A stretch of DNA of 64,000 bases from Thalassobacter stenotrophicus (GTDB lineage: Bacteria; Pseudomonadota; Alphaproteobacteria; Rhodobacterales; Rhodobacteraceae), in the NCBI RefSeq assembly GCF_001458315.1, contig NZ_CYRX01000010.1, positions 124,001 to 188,000 of the forward strand, read 5' to 3'. The notes beneath the pieces are model-generated. The model was not told the DNA's origin and made no database searches. It saw only the letters and a list, made by a program, of their open reading frames with translations. Positions 36,510 through 45,496 of the stretch are shown piece by piece (within the stretch, counting starts at the first letter, position 1; each line of letters begins with the position of its first letter). The translations under genes were made by a program, and so were the position numbers.

Positions 36510-37385
36510 ATGATCTATGACACCCCCGCCGCTTGGCACCAAAGCCCCAACAAGCGCGTTTTGTTTTTTGGCATGTCGGGGCTGGGAAAAACCCACCTAA
36601 GCAACATCTTGCGCCACGCGGATGACGGCTGGTTTCACTATTCGATCGATTACCGCATCGGCACCGCCTACATGGGTGAATTCATCGCCGACAACCTCAA
36701 GCGCGAGGCGATGAAGGTTCCGTTCCTGCGGGACCTCCTACGCTCAGACAGTGTGTATATCGGGTCGAACATCACCTTTGAAAACCTCGCGCCGCTGGCC
36801 ACCTATCTGGGCAAACCGGGTGATCCGGACAAAGGCGGGCTGAGTTACGCGGAATACTGCTACCGGCAGGAACTGCACCACCGGGCAGAACGCAATGCGC
36901 TGCTGGACACGCACCATTTCATTGAGCGCGCGATTGAACTGTATGGCTTTGACCATTTTGTCTGCGACACTGGCGGGTCCATTTGCGAGGTCGTTGATCC
37001 CGATGATCCCAATGACGAAATCCTTGCGCATTTGCACGATCACACCCAAATGATCTGGATTGAGGGCACGCCGGATCACACCGAAACGCTGGTCAAACGG
37101 TTCTCTGCCGACCCAAAACCGATGTGCTACCGGCCCGCGTTTTTGGATCAACTCTGGCACGAATATCTGACCGCGCAGGATTGCACAGAGGCCGAGGTCA
37201 ACCCCGACGCCTTCATCCGCTTTACCTATGCCCGCGCGATTGAGGCGCGTCAGTCCCGCTACGCCGCGATGGCGCGCAATTGGGGCCTGACGGTGCAGGC
37301 CGCTGACGTGGCGCAGGTCCGTGATTCCAAGGACGTGACCGACCTTGTGGCCGATGCCCTTGGCAAACAGGCCGCGCGCGCCTAA
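36510..37385 (+). CDS. P-loop ATPase/kinase-like protein, unknown function
   Basis: 291-aa soluble protein with Walker [15 protein letters not shown] at residues 21-34 and a following aspartate-rich region ([20 protein letters not shown], about 151-170) that could be Walker [19 protein letters not shown] after the P-loop and the later [17 protein letters not shown] look like a nucleotide-kinase layout. I have no family name; Rhodobacterales carry close homologues annotated only as 'ATPase'. It starts 27 bp after a transporter and ends 34 bp before metA, so it may be connected to methionine synthesis or transport, which is inference. Confidence 0.8.
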   Translation: MIYDTPAAWHQSPNKRVLFFGMSGLGKTHLSNILRHADDGWFHYSIDYRIGTAYMGEFIADNLKREAMKVPFLRDLLRSDSVYIGSNITFENLAPLATYLGKPGDPDKGGLSYAEYCYRQELHHRAERNALLDTHHFIERAIELYGFDHFVCDTGGSICEVVDPDDPNDEILAHLHDHTQMIWIEGTPDHTETLVKRFSADPKPMCYRPAFLDQLWHEYLTAQDCTEAEVNPDAFIRFTYARAIEARQSRYAAMARNWGLTVQAADVAQVRDSKDVTDLVADALGKQAARA

Positions 37386-37419
37386 ATCAACGATCCGATC
37401 CAAAAGGATACTTGCCGAT

Positions 37420-38334
37420 ATGCCCATCACCCTGCCCCTCGACCTGCCCGCCTTTGACGTTCTCGGCAATGAGGGCGTGTCGGTCATGGACAGCACAGCC
37501 GCCACGCGGCAGGACATCCGGCCTTTGCAGATCGGCTTGCTGAACCTGATGCCCGAGAAAATTCAGACCGAAACGCAGTTTGCCCGGCTCATCGGGGCCA
37601 CACCTCTGCAAATCGACCTGACGCTCATCAAGATGACAGAGCATTTTTCCAAAAACACGTCACCCGCCCATATGGAGGCGTTCTACAAGCCGTTTGAGGA
37701 CGTCAAACTGCACAAATTCGATGGGCTGATCATCACTGGCGCTCCGATTGAGCATTTGCCCTTTGATCAGGTCACCTATTGGGATGAGCTGACCGAGGTG
37801 ATGGATTGGACCCAGACCAATGTGCACACCACGCTTGGCGTGTGCTGGGGCGGCATGGCGATGATCAACCATTTCCACGGGGTGCAAAAACACCTGCTGG
37901 ATCACAAGCAGTTTGGCTGTTTCAAGCATCGCAACCTTGCGCCTGCTTCGCCCTATTTGCGCGGTTTCTCTGACGAATGCGTGATCCCGGTCAGCCGCTG
38001 GACCGAGATGAAGCGCGACGAAATCTATGCCGCGGGTCTGCCAGTTTTGCTGGATAGCGACGATGGTGGCCCCTGTTTGGTTGAGGACGTGGATCACAGA
38101 TCTTTGTATATTTTCAACCACTTCGAGTATGACAGCGGCACCCTAAAGGGTGAGTATGATCGCGATATCGCAGCAGGTAAACCGATCAACGTGCCACAGA
38201 ACTATTACCCCGGTGATGACCCCACCAAAGAGCCGCTCAACCGCTGGCGATCCCACGCGCACCTCCTATATGGAAACTGGGTGAACCAAATCTATCAAAC
38301 CACACCCTACGATATGGAGATGATTGGAGGGTAG
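37420..38334 (+). CDS. metAA: homoserine O-acetyltransferase, MetA-type
   Basis: First committed step of methionine synthesis; activates homoserine by acylation. 304 aa. Catalytic Cys142 in [11 protein letters not shown], His in [11 protein letters not shown] with the Glu partner, and the N-terminal [20 protein letters not shown] block. Glu111 in [11 protein letters not shown] is the residue shown in Bacillus cereus MetA to favour acetyl-CoA, whereas Gly111 in E. coli favours succinyl-CoA; hence I call it an acetyltransferase. The start is the ATG at 37420, AAAAGGA upstream. Its stop lies next to the start of the following hydrolase gene. Confidence 0.93.
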   Translation: MPITLPLDLPAFDVLGNEGVSVMDSTAATRQDIRPLQIGLLNLMPEKIQTETQFARLIGATPLQIDLTLIKMTEHFSKNTSPAHMEAFYKPFEDVKLHKFDGLIITGAPIEHLPFDQVTYWDELTEVMDWTQTNVHTTLGVCWGGMAMINHFHGVQKHLLDHKQFGCFKHRNLAPASPYLRGFSDECVIPVSRWTEMKRDEIYAAGLPVLLDSDDGGPCLVEDVDHRSLYIFNHFEYDSGTLKGEYDRDIAAGKPINVPQNYYPGDDPTKEPLNRWRSHAHLLYGNWVNQIYQTTPYDMEMIGG

Positions 38335-38338
38335 CCGC

Positions 38339-39313
38339 CTGCGTAAAGCGGTAAAAATCGGAGCAATGGCCGGGCTTTTGGCCGGGTGCGGGGCAATCTT
38401 GGATCAAACCTTTGACAGCCGCATGATGCGCATTGTGGCGGACTATCCGCCCGAGGGGCAGATATTGGATGTGGGCGGCGTACCCGTGCACGCGGTGGTG
38501 CGGGGCACGGGTCCGGACGTGGTTTTGATCCACGGGGCGTCGGGCAACACCCGCGATTTTACCTTTGATCTGGTCGACCGACTGGCAGACACCTACCGCG
38601 TCATCGTCATGGACCGCCCCGGCCTTGGCTACACCGGACACACGCGCGCGCAATACGCACAAATCACCGCAACCACCTCTGACACACCGGCGGAGCAGGC
38701 AGAGCTGTTGTCTGCTGCCGCGCGGCAGTTAGGGGCCGATGCGCCCCTTGTCGTTGGGCAAAGCTATGGCGGCGCGGTTGCATTGGCGTGGGCCTTGGAC
38801 CAACCGCTGTCGGGGTTGGTGACCTTGGCGGCGGTGTCCAACGTTTGGCCCGGCCCGCTGGACGCGATCTACCGCATCAACGGCTCACGGCTTGGAGCGT
38901 TGACGACGGTGCCCCTGATTTCGGCCTTCGCACCCCGCACCCGCGTGGATGCAGCGGTTGAGGCAATCTTTGCCCCCAATCCTGTTCCCCCTGGCTACAC
39001 CGAAGCCATCGGCGCGCCCCTCTCCCTGCGCCCGATATCGCTGCGGGCGAATGCGCGGCAGATCAACACGCTCAAACCGATCATCGCAACGATGGTGCCC
39101 CGTTACGGACAGATCACGGTGCCGACCGAAATCCTGCACGGCGATGCGGACACGATTGTACCGCTTGAGATCCACTCCGCCCGATTGGTGGATCAAATCC
39201 CAGGCGCGCACCTGACCGTTCTGCCCGGTATCGGCCACATGCCTCATCACGCTGCCCCCGACGCGGTGGTGAATGCGATTGGGCGTGCCGCCACCCGCGC
39301 CGGATTGCGTTAA
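38339..39313 (+). CDS. alpha/beta hydrolase, putative lipoprotein
   Basis: About 324 aa. Alpha/beta-hydrolase core with oxyanion block LIHGASGNTRDFT (about 67-79), nucleophile elbow VGQSYGGAV (about 139-147), acid HGDADTIVPL, and His in GIGHMPHHA near the C-terminus. The N-terminus MRKAVKIGAMAGLLAGCG is a good lipoprotein signal, cysteine at residue 17. The start decision is odd: no ATG fits. A GGAGGG at 38326-38331 stands seven bases before a CTG at 38339, which I favour; a TTG at 38324 lies before the site, and the ATG at 38366 would leave a 6-residue pre-Cys peptide. Substrate unknown. Confidence 0.85.
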   Translation: MRKAVKIGAMAGLLAGCGAILDQTFDSRMMRIVADYPPEGQILDVGGVPVHAVVRGTGPDVVLIHGASGNTRDFTFDLVDRLADTYRVIVMDRPGLGYTGHTRAQYAQITATTSDTPAEQAELLSAAARQLGADAPLVVGQSYGGAVALAWALDQPLSGLVTLAAVSNVWPGPLDAIYRINGSRLGALTTVPLISAFAPRTRVDAAVEAIFAPNPVPPGYTEAIGAPLSLRPISLRANARQINTLKPIIATMVPRYGQITVPTEILHGDADTIVPLEIHSARLVDQIPGAHLTVLPGIGHMPHHAAPDAVVNAIGRAATRAGLR

Positions 39314-39355
39314 CCGCGCAAGGCGCCCATAAAGGGCAAAGTAAAGGGACTTAAC

Positions 39356-40234
39356 ATGACCGACCCCGCTACCCTGCCCTTCGACGGTGCGATCAGTGCG
39401 TTTTTCGAAAAAAACGCGCCCAAGCATGTGCGCGAAGCGATCCGCAACGCTGGCCGCAAGGACATCCTTGCTGCTGATTGGCCCTATAAATCGCGCCTAA
39501 ACCGCGCGGGGTATGATGCACAGATGCAGCATCTGCAGATCCAATTGGTCCGCGCACAAGCCGCAATCAAAGCCGAGGGCAAACGCGTCGTCGTGATCTT
39601 TGAGGGTCGCGATGCGGCGGGCAAAGGGGGCACGATCAAACGGGTTCGCCAAAACCTCAATCCACGCGTCGTGCGCACCGTAGCCTTGTCAAAACCAACC
39701 GAGGCCGAGGCCGGCCAGTGGTATTTTCAACGCTATATCCAACATTTGCCCACGGCGGGTGAGATGGTGCTGTTCGATCGGTCTTGGTACAATCGCGCGG
39801 TGGTAGAACACGTGTTCGGTTTCTGCACAGCTGAACAACGGGCCCATTTCTTTGCACAGGTGCAGGGTTTTGAGGACACGTTGGTTGAGGATGGTGTGAC
39901 GGTCGTTAAGCTATGGCTCAACGTTTCTCGGCCGGAACAGCTGCGCCGGTTTTTGGCGCGCGAAAGCGATCCGCTCAAGCAATGGAAACTGTCGCGCATC
40001 GACGTAGAGGGGCTGCATCGCTGGGATGCCTATACCGATGCAATTTCAGAAACCTTTACCCGCACGCACTCCGCAAGCTCGCCGTGGACCGTCATCCGGT
40101 CCGATGACAAACGGCGCGCCCGCCTCAACGCGCTTCGCGCGATCCTGCTGCAATTAGAATATCCCGGCAAAGACCTGTTGCCACTAGACCCGCATATCGC
40201 GGGCGGACCAGAGGTATGGCACCCCGGTGGCTAA
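39356..40234 (+). CDS. ppk2: polyphosphate kinase 2
   Basis: PPK2 family enzyme using inorganic polyphosphate to phosphorylate nucleotides. 292 aa. Walker A GRDAAGKGGTIK (residues 84-95), Walker B VLFDRSWYNR (about 143-152) with the catalytic Asp and lid RAVVEHVFGF, and the SRIDVEGLHRWDAYTDA and SPWTVIRSDDKRRARLN blocks. Single-domain type; substrate class (ADP vs AMP, GDP) cannot be decided by eye. Overlaps the tetR gene by 8 bp, so they are coupled. Polyphosphate and PHA (phaC, this window) are both reserve polymers. Confidence 0.94.
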   Translation: MTDPATLPFDGAISAFFEKNAPKHVREAIRNAGRKDILAADWPYKSRLNRAGYDAQMQHLQIQLVRAQAAIKAEGKRVVVIFEGRDAAGKGGTIKRVRQNLNPRVVRTVALSKPTEAEAGQWYFQRYIQHLPTAGEMVLFDRSWYNRAVVEHVFGFCTAEQRAHFFAQVQGFEDTLVEDGVTVVKLWLNVSRPEQLRRFLARESDPLKQWKLSRIDVEGLHRWDAYTDAISETFTRTHSASSPWTVIRSDDKRRARLNALRAILLQLEYPGKDLLPLDPHIAGGPEVWHPGG

Positions 40235-40844
40235 GCGCGGATATCACCACGGCAATCTGCGCCAAGCTCTTGTGGATGGCGCGCTTGAGCTGATCGAGGA
40301 GAAAGGCCCCACGGGCTTTACCCTGTCGGAGGCCGCCAAGCGCGCAGGCGTCACGCCCGCCGCCGTTTACCGTCACTTTGAAGGGCGCGAAGACCTAATC
40401 GCCGAATGCGCCTTGCAGGGGCACATGATCTTTGGCGACCTGATGGAATACGCCTATTCCACCGGTGGCCCTTCGGCGCTGTCCGCGTTTGAGGCGACGG
40501 GCCGTGCATATCTTGCTTTCGCGCGGAAATACCCGGGCCACTACATGGCGATGTTCGAAAGCGGTGTGTCCTTGCACGCATCCGCAGAACTCGCATCCGC
40601 GGTCAAGCGCTCCAAGGCTGTCTTGGAAACAGCGGCAGCCGCGCTGTCCGAAAACATACCTGTTGAAAAACGCCCCCCCGCCGCGATGTTTTCTGCGCAC
40701 ATCTGGGCGATGAGCCACGGCGTTGTCGAACTGTTTGCGCGCGGCACACCGGGCGCAAACACACCCTTTCCCCCCGAGGATCTGCTAGAGACAGGCATCG
40801 GGATTTACCTGCGTGGACTAGGATTGGTCGCACCCGACGCGTGA
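40227..40844 (+). CDS. TetR/AcrR family transcriptional regulator
   Basis: 205 aa. N-terminal helix-turn-helix at about residues 10-55 (RQALVDGALELIEEKGPTGF with LSEAAKRAGVTPAAVYRHF), then an all-helical ligand domain. GTG start at 40227, inside the ppk2 end. The C-terminal domain with AMFSAHIWAMSHGVVELFAR is a TetR_C-like effector domain; ligand unknown. Targets cannot be named; the neighbouring ppk2 and hydrolase are candidates. Confidence 0.9.
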   Translation: MAKRGYHHGNLRQALVDGALELIEEKGPTGFTLSEAAKRAGVTPAAVYRHFEGREDLIAECALQGHMIFGDLMEYAYSTGGPSALSAFEATGRAYLAFARKYPGHYMAMFESGVSLHASAELASAVKRSKAVLETAAAALSENIPVEKRPPAAMFSAHIWAMSHGVVELFARGTPGANTPFPPEDLLETGIGIYLRGLGLVAPDA

Positions 40845-40846
40845 CG

Positions 40847-40903
40847 TCGAAAAAGTCTTCTCGAAGACTTTTCGGCCCCGAAAACTCTTTTAGAAGAGTT
40901 TTC
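40847..40903. terminator. tandem hairpin terminators between convergent genes
   Basis: First stem CGAAAAAGTCTTC/GAAGACTTTTCG (about 40848-40874), second GAAAACTCTT/AAGAGTTTTC (about 40880-40903). The A and T tracts make both usable in either direction, serving tetR and the facing enoyl-CoA hydratase gene. Confidence 0.75.
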
Positions 40904-41679
40904 TACCGGCCCTCGTAGCGCGCAGGACGCTTTTCCAAGAAAGCCAAAACGCCTTCTTTGAAATCGCGCGTGCGTCCGCATTCCCCCTGAAGCCGCGCTT
41001 CGACCTGAAGCTGCTCAGACAACGTATGATCGTAGCTTCCACGCAGTGCCTTTTTCACATTTGCATAGGCCGCTGTCGGCCCATTCGCCAAATGCGCCGC
41101 ACGCGCGCGCCAATGACTGTCAAAGGTTTCATCGGGAACAGCTTCCCAAATCATCCCCCAATCGCTCGCATCACGGGCCGAAATCGGCTCTGCGAACAAA
41201 GCGGCACCCATTGCTTTGGCCGCCCCCATCTGACGTGGCAACCAATAGGTCCCCCCTGCATCTGGAATCAAACCGATCCGAGTAAACGCCTGAAGGAACA
41301 CCGCCGATTCCGTCGCAATGACGACATCCGCAGCCAGCGCCAAGTTCGCACCGGCCCCCGCTGCTGCTCCATTTACGGCGGAAATCGTTGGGATTTTGCA
41401 CTCGTATATCGCCATCAACATCGGCTCGTATTCGTCGCGCAGGGTCCGCTCAAGGTTCAGGTTCGCGGCCGACCCTTTGTCGCCTAGGTCTTGGCCAGAG
41501 CAAAACGCACGACCCGCCCCGGTCAGGACCAGAACCCGCGCCTCTGCCTCTGCGGCGCGCACGGCATGTGTGATCTCAGCCCTCATTTGCGTATTGAGCG
41601 CGTTCATCACATCGGCGCGGCGCAGTTCAAGAACGGCCACTCCATCCGTGATCGTCAGATCAATGGTTTCGTATTGCAT
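40903..41679 (-). CDS. enoyl-CoA hydratase/isomerase family protein (PaaG-like)
   Basis: 258-aa crotonase-fold protein. Oxyanion-hole segments: GAGRAFCSGQDLGDKG (about 61-76) and NGAAAGAGANLALAADVVIA (about 104-123). The sequence FTRIGLIPDAGGTYWLPRQ (about 134-152) with the catalytic Asp is the PaaG (1,2-epoxyphenylacetyl-CoA isomerase) signature, more than that of an ordinary hydratase. GGGAGG lies before the ATG at 41679, which is why that start is preferred over 41700. Single gene; the rest of the phenylacetate pathway is not here. Confidence 0.88.
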   Translation of the reverse strand: MQYETIDLTITDGVAVLELRRADVMNALNTQMRAEITHAVRAAEAEARVLVLTGAGRAFCSGQDLGDKGSAANLNLERTLRDEYEPMLMAIYECKIPTISAVNGAAAGAGANLALAADVVIATESAVFLQAFTRIGLIPDAGGTYWLPRQMGAAKAMGAALFAEPISARDASDWGMIWEAVPDETFDSHWRARAAHLANGPTAAYANVKKALRGSYDHTLSEQLQVEARLQGECGRTRDFKEGVLAFLEKRPARYEGR

Positions 41680-41743
41680 GATGCCTCCCAAATTTTTCAT
41701 GAGGTTGACTGCTTCGCATCAGCTCGGAAAGCGAAACCTTGCG

Positions 41744-42202
41744 TCAGTCCTTGAGCAAGGCCTTGAGCCTATCTTCCTCAGCCTCAGACAGCTCAGATAC
41801 AGCGGCTTCCTTGGCGTTTTGACGGCCCCGGAGGTATCCAATCGCAACTGCAAGCGCGAGGAGAAAAACAGCAGGCCCCGCGTACCACAGCACGAAATTC
41901 GACCCCGTCTTTTGCGGGGTCAGCAGCACGAATTCACCGTAGCGGTCTACAAGGTAATCAATCACGTCCTGATCGCTGTCACCCGCCACAAGTCTCTCAC
42001 GCACCAAAACTCGCAGGTCACGGGCTAACTCGGCATTGCTCTCGTCGATGCTTTCGTTGCGACACACAAGGCACCGAATATTTGCCGACAGATCGCGTGC
42101 ACGCTCCTCAAGAACCGGGTCCTCAAGGATTTCGTCCGGTTGGACGGCAAAAACTGGCCCCGCTATCAGCAGGGCCAAAGTCAGGATCAAGGCTCGGATC
42201 AT
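41744..42202 (-). CDS. ccmH: cytochrome c maturation protein CcmH
   Basis: Thiol reductase of apocytochrome CxxCH in the System I maturation complex. 152 aa. Signal peptide at 1-20; redox motif R-C44-L-V-C47-R-N-E-S with the family sequence; a C-terminal membrane anchor at about 105-123 (LWYAGPAVFLLALAVAIGYL), then a cytoplasmic charged tail. Its ATG overlaps the ccmF stop by 4 bp. Confidence 0.96.
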   Translation of the reverse strand: MIRALILTLALLIAGPVFAVQPDEILEDPVLEERARDLSANIRCLVCRNESIDESNAELARDLRVLVRERLVAGDSDQDVIDYLVDRYGEFVLLTPQKTGSNFVLWYAGPAVFLLALAVAIGYLRGRQNAKEAAVSELSEAEEDRLKALLKD

Positions 42203-44184
42203 TCGGCTGGCACCCCTTGGGCTGCGGCCTCACGACGGCGGCGTGCACCAGCAGCCACGCGATACCGACGATCCGACAGCGACAACACACCGCCGAGCGA
42301 CATAATAATCGCCCCCCCCCAAATCCAATTCGCAAAGGGTTTGATGTAAACGCGCACGGCCCAGCCACCGCCCTGCTGTGGATCACCGATCACAGCATAG
42401 ACATCGCGCCAAAAGCCGTTGTCGATCCCGGCCTCAGTCGTCGGCATCGCCGCCACCGGGTAGATGCGTTTTTCAGGGAATAGCACGTCGATATCGCGAC
42501 CATCCTCATACACATGCATCCGTGCCATCGTGCTGAGGTAGTTCGGCCCCTCAACGCGGGACACATCCTCAAGCACGACCTCATATTTGCCAACGGTCAG
42601 GCTCTCACCGACTTGAAGGACACGGATATCTTCCTGTTCCCACGCCATCAGCGCAGCAACACCAAAGATCGTGATCCCAAAGCCCGCGTGCGCGACGGCC
42701 TTGCCCCAGTCTGCACGTGGCAACCGAACCACACGACCAAATCGCTGCGAGAGAGATCCCTTTTGCCCCGTCCGCAGATACAGATCCACACCGGCACCAA
42801 CGACCAGCCAAACGCCTAGTCCCGCACCCAGCGGGCCACCAGCGGATCGCCCGGTCTGCATCGCCCAAACCAGTGCGCCAATGAACACCGCCAAAGCCAA
42901 CGCATACCACAACGGTTTCATCGCGCGCGCGGCATCCGCACGCTTCCACGGCAACACCGCGCCAAGGGGCAACAGTGCAGCCAATCCTATGACAAAGGGC
43001 GTAAAGGCTGCGTTAAAGAAGGGTGGCCCTACGGACAATTTCCGGTCAAACGCCATCTCCGCAATCAGCGGCCACATCGTTCCGATGAACACCACAAAGC
43101 ACGACACCGCGAGCAGTACGTTGTTGAACACCAACGCGCTCTCTCGGCTCACGGTTGAGAACACGCCCTTGGCTTCCATCGCGCCGCCACGAATGGCGAA
43201 CAACAACAGCGCGCCGCCTGTAAAAAACACCAAAATCCCAAGGATATACACGCCCCGCTCGGGGTCATTCGCAAAGGCATGGACGCTGGTCAAAACGCCC
43301 GAGCGCACAATAAACGTCCCGATCAGCGAAAACCCAAAAGCCAAGATCGCGAGCAAGATCGTCCATGATTTCAGCGCCTCACGCTTTTCCACCACGATCG
43401 CAGAGTGCAACAGGGCCGCCGCAATTAACCACGGCATGAACGACGCGTTCTCAACCGGGTCCCAGAACCAAAAGCCGCCCCAACCCAACTCATAATAAGC
43501 CCACCAAGAGCCTAGCGCGATGCCGATGGTCAAAAACAGCCAAGCCGCCAAGGTCCACGGCCGAACCCAACGCCCCCACGCTGCATCGACGCGCCCCTCC
43601 AACAGGGCCGCCACAGCAAAGGAATACGCCATGCTCAGGCCAACGTAGCCAAGGTACAAAAACGGCGGGTGAAATGCCAAACCGGGGTCCTGTAGCAACG
43701 GGTTCAAATCCTCACCATTGAACGGCGGGAATTCGAGGCGCAAAAACGGGTTAGACGTGAATAGAATGAACGCCAAGAAGGCGACGGAAATAGAGCCCTG
43801 AACACCCAAAACCCGCGCGCGCAACGTCGGCGGCAACTGGTTTCCGAACCAAGCCGCGGTCGCCCCAAACAGCGCGAGGATAACGACCCACAACAGCAAC
43901 GACCCTTCGTGGTTCCCCCAAACACCGCTGATTTTATACAGCATCGGCTTGTCGGTATGTGAGTTCATCACCACCAATTGCAGCGAAAAGTCGGAAGTCA
44001 CAAAGGCGTACGTCAGCGCGCCAAAGCTAAACAAAACCAACCAGAATTGCAGGCTTGCCGCCGGGCGCCCAAGCGCCATCCAATCCGACCAGCCTTTGTG
44101 GGCCCCAACAAGGGGCACCACGGTTTGTGCGATGGCGACTGCAAAAGCCGCGATAAGGGCGAAGTGTCCGAGTTCTACGATCAT
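42199..44184 (-). CDS. ccmF: cytochrome c haem lyase subunit CcmF
   Basis: Integral membrane core of the haem-attaching complex, 661 aa, about 15 helices. The tryptophan-rich WWD-type haem-binding motif is GWGGFWFWDPVENASFMPW (about residues 222-240), and conserved His in HEGSLLLW and HPPFLYLGY (about 90-200). Start ATG at 44184. Coupled to ccmH by ATGA. Upstream comes the holin/endolysin pair and then ccmE, so the usual ccmE-ccmF-ccmH order is interrupted by a lysis module. Confidence 0.96.
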   Translation of the reverse strand: MIVELGHFALIAAFAVAIAQTVVPLVGAHKGWSDWMALGRPAASLQFWLVLFSFGALTYAFVTSDFSLQLVVMNSHTDKPMLYKISGVWGNHEGSLLLWVVILALFGATAAWFGNQLPPTLRARVLGVQGSISVAFLAFILFTSNPFLRLEFPPFNGEDLNPLLQDPGLAFHPPFLYLGYVGLSMAYSFAVAALLEGRVDAAWGRWVRPWTLAAWLFLTIGIALGSWWAYYELGWGGFWFWDPVENASFMPWLIAAALLHSAIVVEKREALKSWTILLAILAFGFSLIGTFIVRSGVLTSVHAFANDPERGVYILGILVFFTGGALLLFAIRGGAMEAKGVFSTVSRESALVFNNVLLAVSCFVVFIGTMWPLIAEMAFDRKLSVGPPFFNAAFTPFVIGLAALLPLGAVLPWKRADAARAMKPLWYALALAVFIGALVWAMQTGRSAGGPLGAGLGVWLVVGAGVDLYLRTGQKGSLSQRFGRVVRLPRADWGKAVAHAGFGITIFGVAALMAWEQEDIRVLQVGESLTVGKYEVVLEDVSRVEGPNYLSTMARMHVYEDGRDIDVLFPEKRIYPVAAMPTTEAGIDNGFWRDVYAVIGDPQQGGGWAVRVYIKPFANWIWGGAIIMSLGGVLSLSDRRYRVAAGARRRREAAAQGVPAE

Positions 44185-44254
44185 GCCCAAATACTAGGCC
44201 GTGGAAAGGGCCGCGGCAACAGCTCTAATGCCCCTTTAACGGCGATCTCGGGTT

Positions 44255-44794
44255 TTACTCCTGACCTGCCTGCCACGCGCTCAACGCAGGGTTCTCCTCA
44301 ACCTCTAGATCAACCTTCTTAGCTTCTGTTTTTGATGACTTTTTCGAATTCCGCCAAGCCGAAATAACGGTTTCGTGAGCAGCCACACCCGCACGCAAAG
44401 GATTGCGGAAATAGTGCATTTCACGGGCCCCAAAATAGAAGGAAACTATCGCCCCCAAAAGCCACCACAATGGATCAGGGATATAGGCCAAACCAGCCAT
44501 CCGTTGCGCGAAGGCAATCGGGTCCATCATCGCATAGACAAACAGCCCCAAAGTACCCAACGCCAACAAAGGCCGCGGCAACCGGTTGAGCCCGTTCACA
44601 AAGCGATCAAACCAATCGTCCCGGATCGTTTTCATCTCGGTTTCAAGCTGGGACAACGCCGATTGCTGCGCCTCGTGGTTCAACTCCATCTTACGCGTGG
44701 CATTCGGCGTAAACACCTCTGCCACCCCCTGCGCGGTCGACCCCAATGCCGTGACCGCCTCAGAGCCTCCAAAAATCTTCCCAATTAAGCTCAT
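44255..44794 (-). CDS. holin family protein (3-TM), GTA-type lysis
   Basis: 179-aa protein of the 3-TM holin family. N-terminal soluble helix (residues 1-65), then hydrophobic segments around 72-92 and 100-122, C-terminal charged tail. It forms membrane lesions that let the muralytic enzyme reach the peptidoglycan. In Rhodobacter capsulatus an endolysin and a holin of this type (rcc00555, rcc00556) lyse cells to release the gene transfer agent and lie away from the capsid cluster; this pair has the same order. The ribosome site AAAGGAGG before the ATG lies inside an intergenic repeat (44802-44825). No phage structural genes nearby. Confidence 0.85.
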   Translation of the reverse strand: MSLIGKIFGGSEAVTALGSTAQGVAEVFTPNATRKMELNHEAQQSALSQLETEMKTIRDDWFDRFVNGLNRLPRPLLALGTLGLFVYAMMDPIAFAQRMAGLAYIPDPLWWLLGAIVSFYFGAREMHYFRNPLRAGVAAHETVISAWRNSKKSSKTEAKKVDLEVEENPALSAWQAGQE

Positions 44795-44801
44795 ACCCAG
44801 C

Positions 44802-44825
44802 CCTCCTTTGTTCCCAAAATACTCA
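44802..44825 (-). repeat. dispersed intergenic repeat, copy 1, supplying holin ribosome site
   Basis: The plus strand reads CCTCCTTTGTTC, CCA, then AAATACTCAT. Read on the minus strand it is TGAGTATTT-N3-GAACAAAGGAGG, and the AAAGGAGG part is the Shine-Dalgarno of the holin gene (ATG seven bases on). Shares its sequence with copies at 53.14 and 58.76 kb; lacks the downstream hairpins of those copies. Confidence 0.75.
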
Positions 44826-44833
44826 TAAAACGC

Positions 44834-45442
44834 TCACCACCCCGCGACACGCTTGGCATGCTCTTGCGGGCTTAGATGATACCGGACTGAGATGAATTCC
44901 TCCGCCCGCCGGATCCAACCGCCCTTGCCGCCATCGCGCCTGCGCGCAAACTTGCGGCTGGCGGGGCGACGATCTGCAATCCGGTAATAATAATTGCGCC
45001 GGGCGATCCCGTAGGCGTCGCCCAAGTGATCCCCACCTTCACGCACTGCCATATGGCTAACGCGGATCGTTTGCGGCCCGATCACACCATCAAGCGACAG
45101 GTCATACCCCATATCCCTCAGCAATCGCTGCAAAATCCGCACGGCATTGCTGCCCGCATTAACGTACATGTCAAAGACCGTGGCGTGTAAGACGCGCGGT
45201 AAATCGGCGATACGAGGCCGCTCAAAGTAGTGTTGAATGAAAATCTCAATCGCCTGTTCTTGGCTCAGGCGCCGTACATCCGCGGGATCGATCTCACCGT
45301 CCCCGTTCAGGTCCAGCCCGAGCCGCCGCATGGTGTGAATCGTCACACCATGGTTCGTGGCGCCACCCGGATCATCGGGATCGTTCACATAACCGCCTTC
45401 GCGGCGAATGATATCTTCTGCAAGTGCGCGCACCGACTGCAT
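44834..45442 (-). CDS. GH108-type endolysin (N-acetylmuramidase), GTA-type lysis, with EF-hand
   Basis: 202-aa muralytic enzyme. The GH108 signature is IIRREGGYVNDPDDPGGATN (residues 11-30) with E15 the catalytic acid, followed by HGVTIHT. The peptidoglycan-binding-3-like domain follows (VIGPQTI, about 120). A perfect 12-residue calcium loop, D44-x-N46-x-D48-x-E50-x-D52-x-x-D55 (within GLDLNGDGEIDPAD), is inserted after the active-site region. No signal peptide, so export depends on the holin. A CtrA box lies 54 bp upstream. It is upstream of the holin with 39 bp between. Confidence 0.88.
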   Translation of the reverse strand: MQSVRALAEDIIRREGGYVNDPDDPGGATNHGVTIHTMRRLGLDLNGDGEIDPADVRRLSQEQAIEIFIQHYFERPRIADLPRVLHATVFDMYVNAGSNAVRILQRLLRDMGYDLSLDGVIGPQTIRVSHMAVREGGDHLGDAYGIARRNYYYRIADRRPASRKFARRRDGGKGGWIRRAEEFISVRYHLSPQEHAKRVAGW

Positions 45443-45496
45443 GGTGCTGACCCTCCATACTCGGTTGCGAATAGAGGGACGAAACGGTTGAGCGGG

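Noticed and set aside
44255-45442. Holin and endolysin as evidence of a prophage
   Set aside because: No integrase, terminase, capsid, tail, repressor or attachment site nearby; flanked by ccm genes. GTA-type lysis pair fits better.
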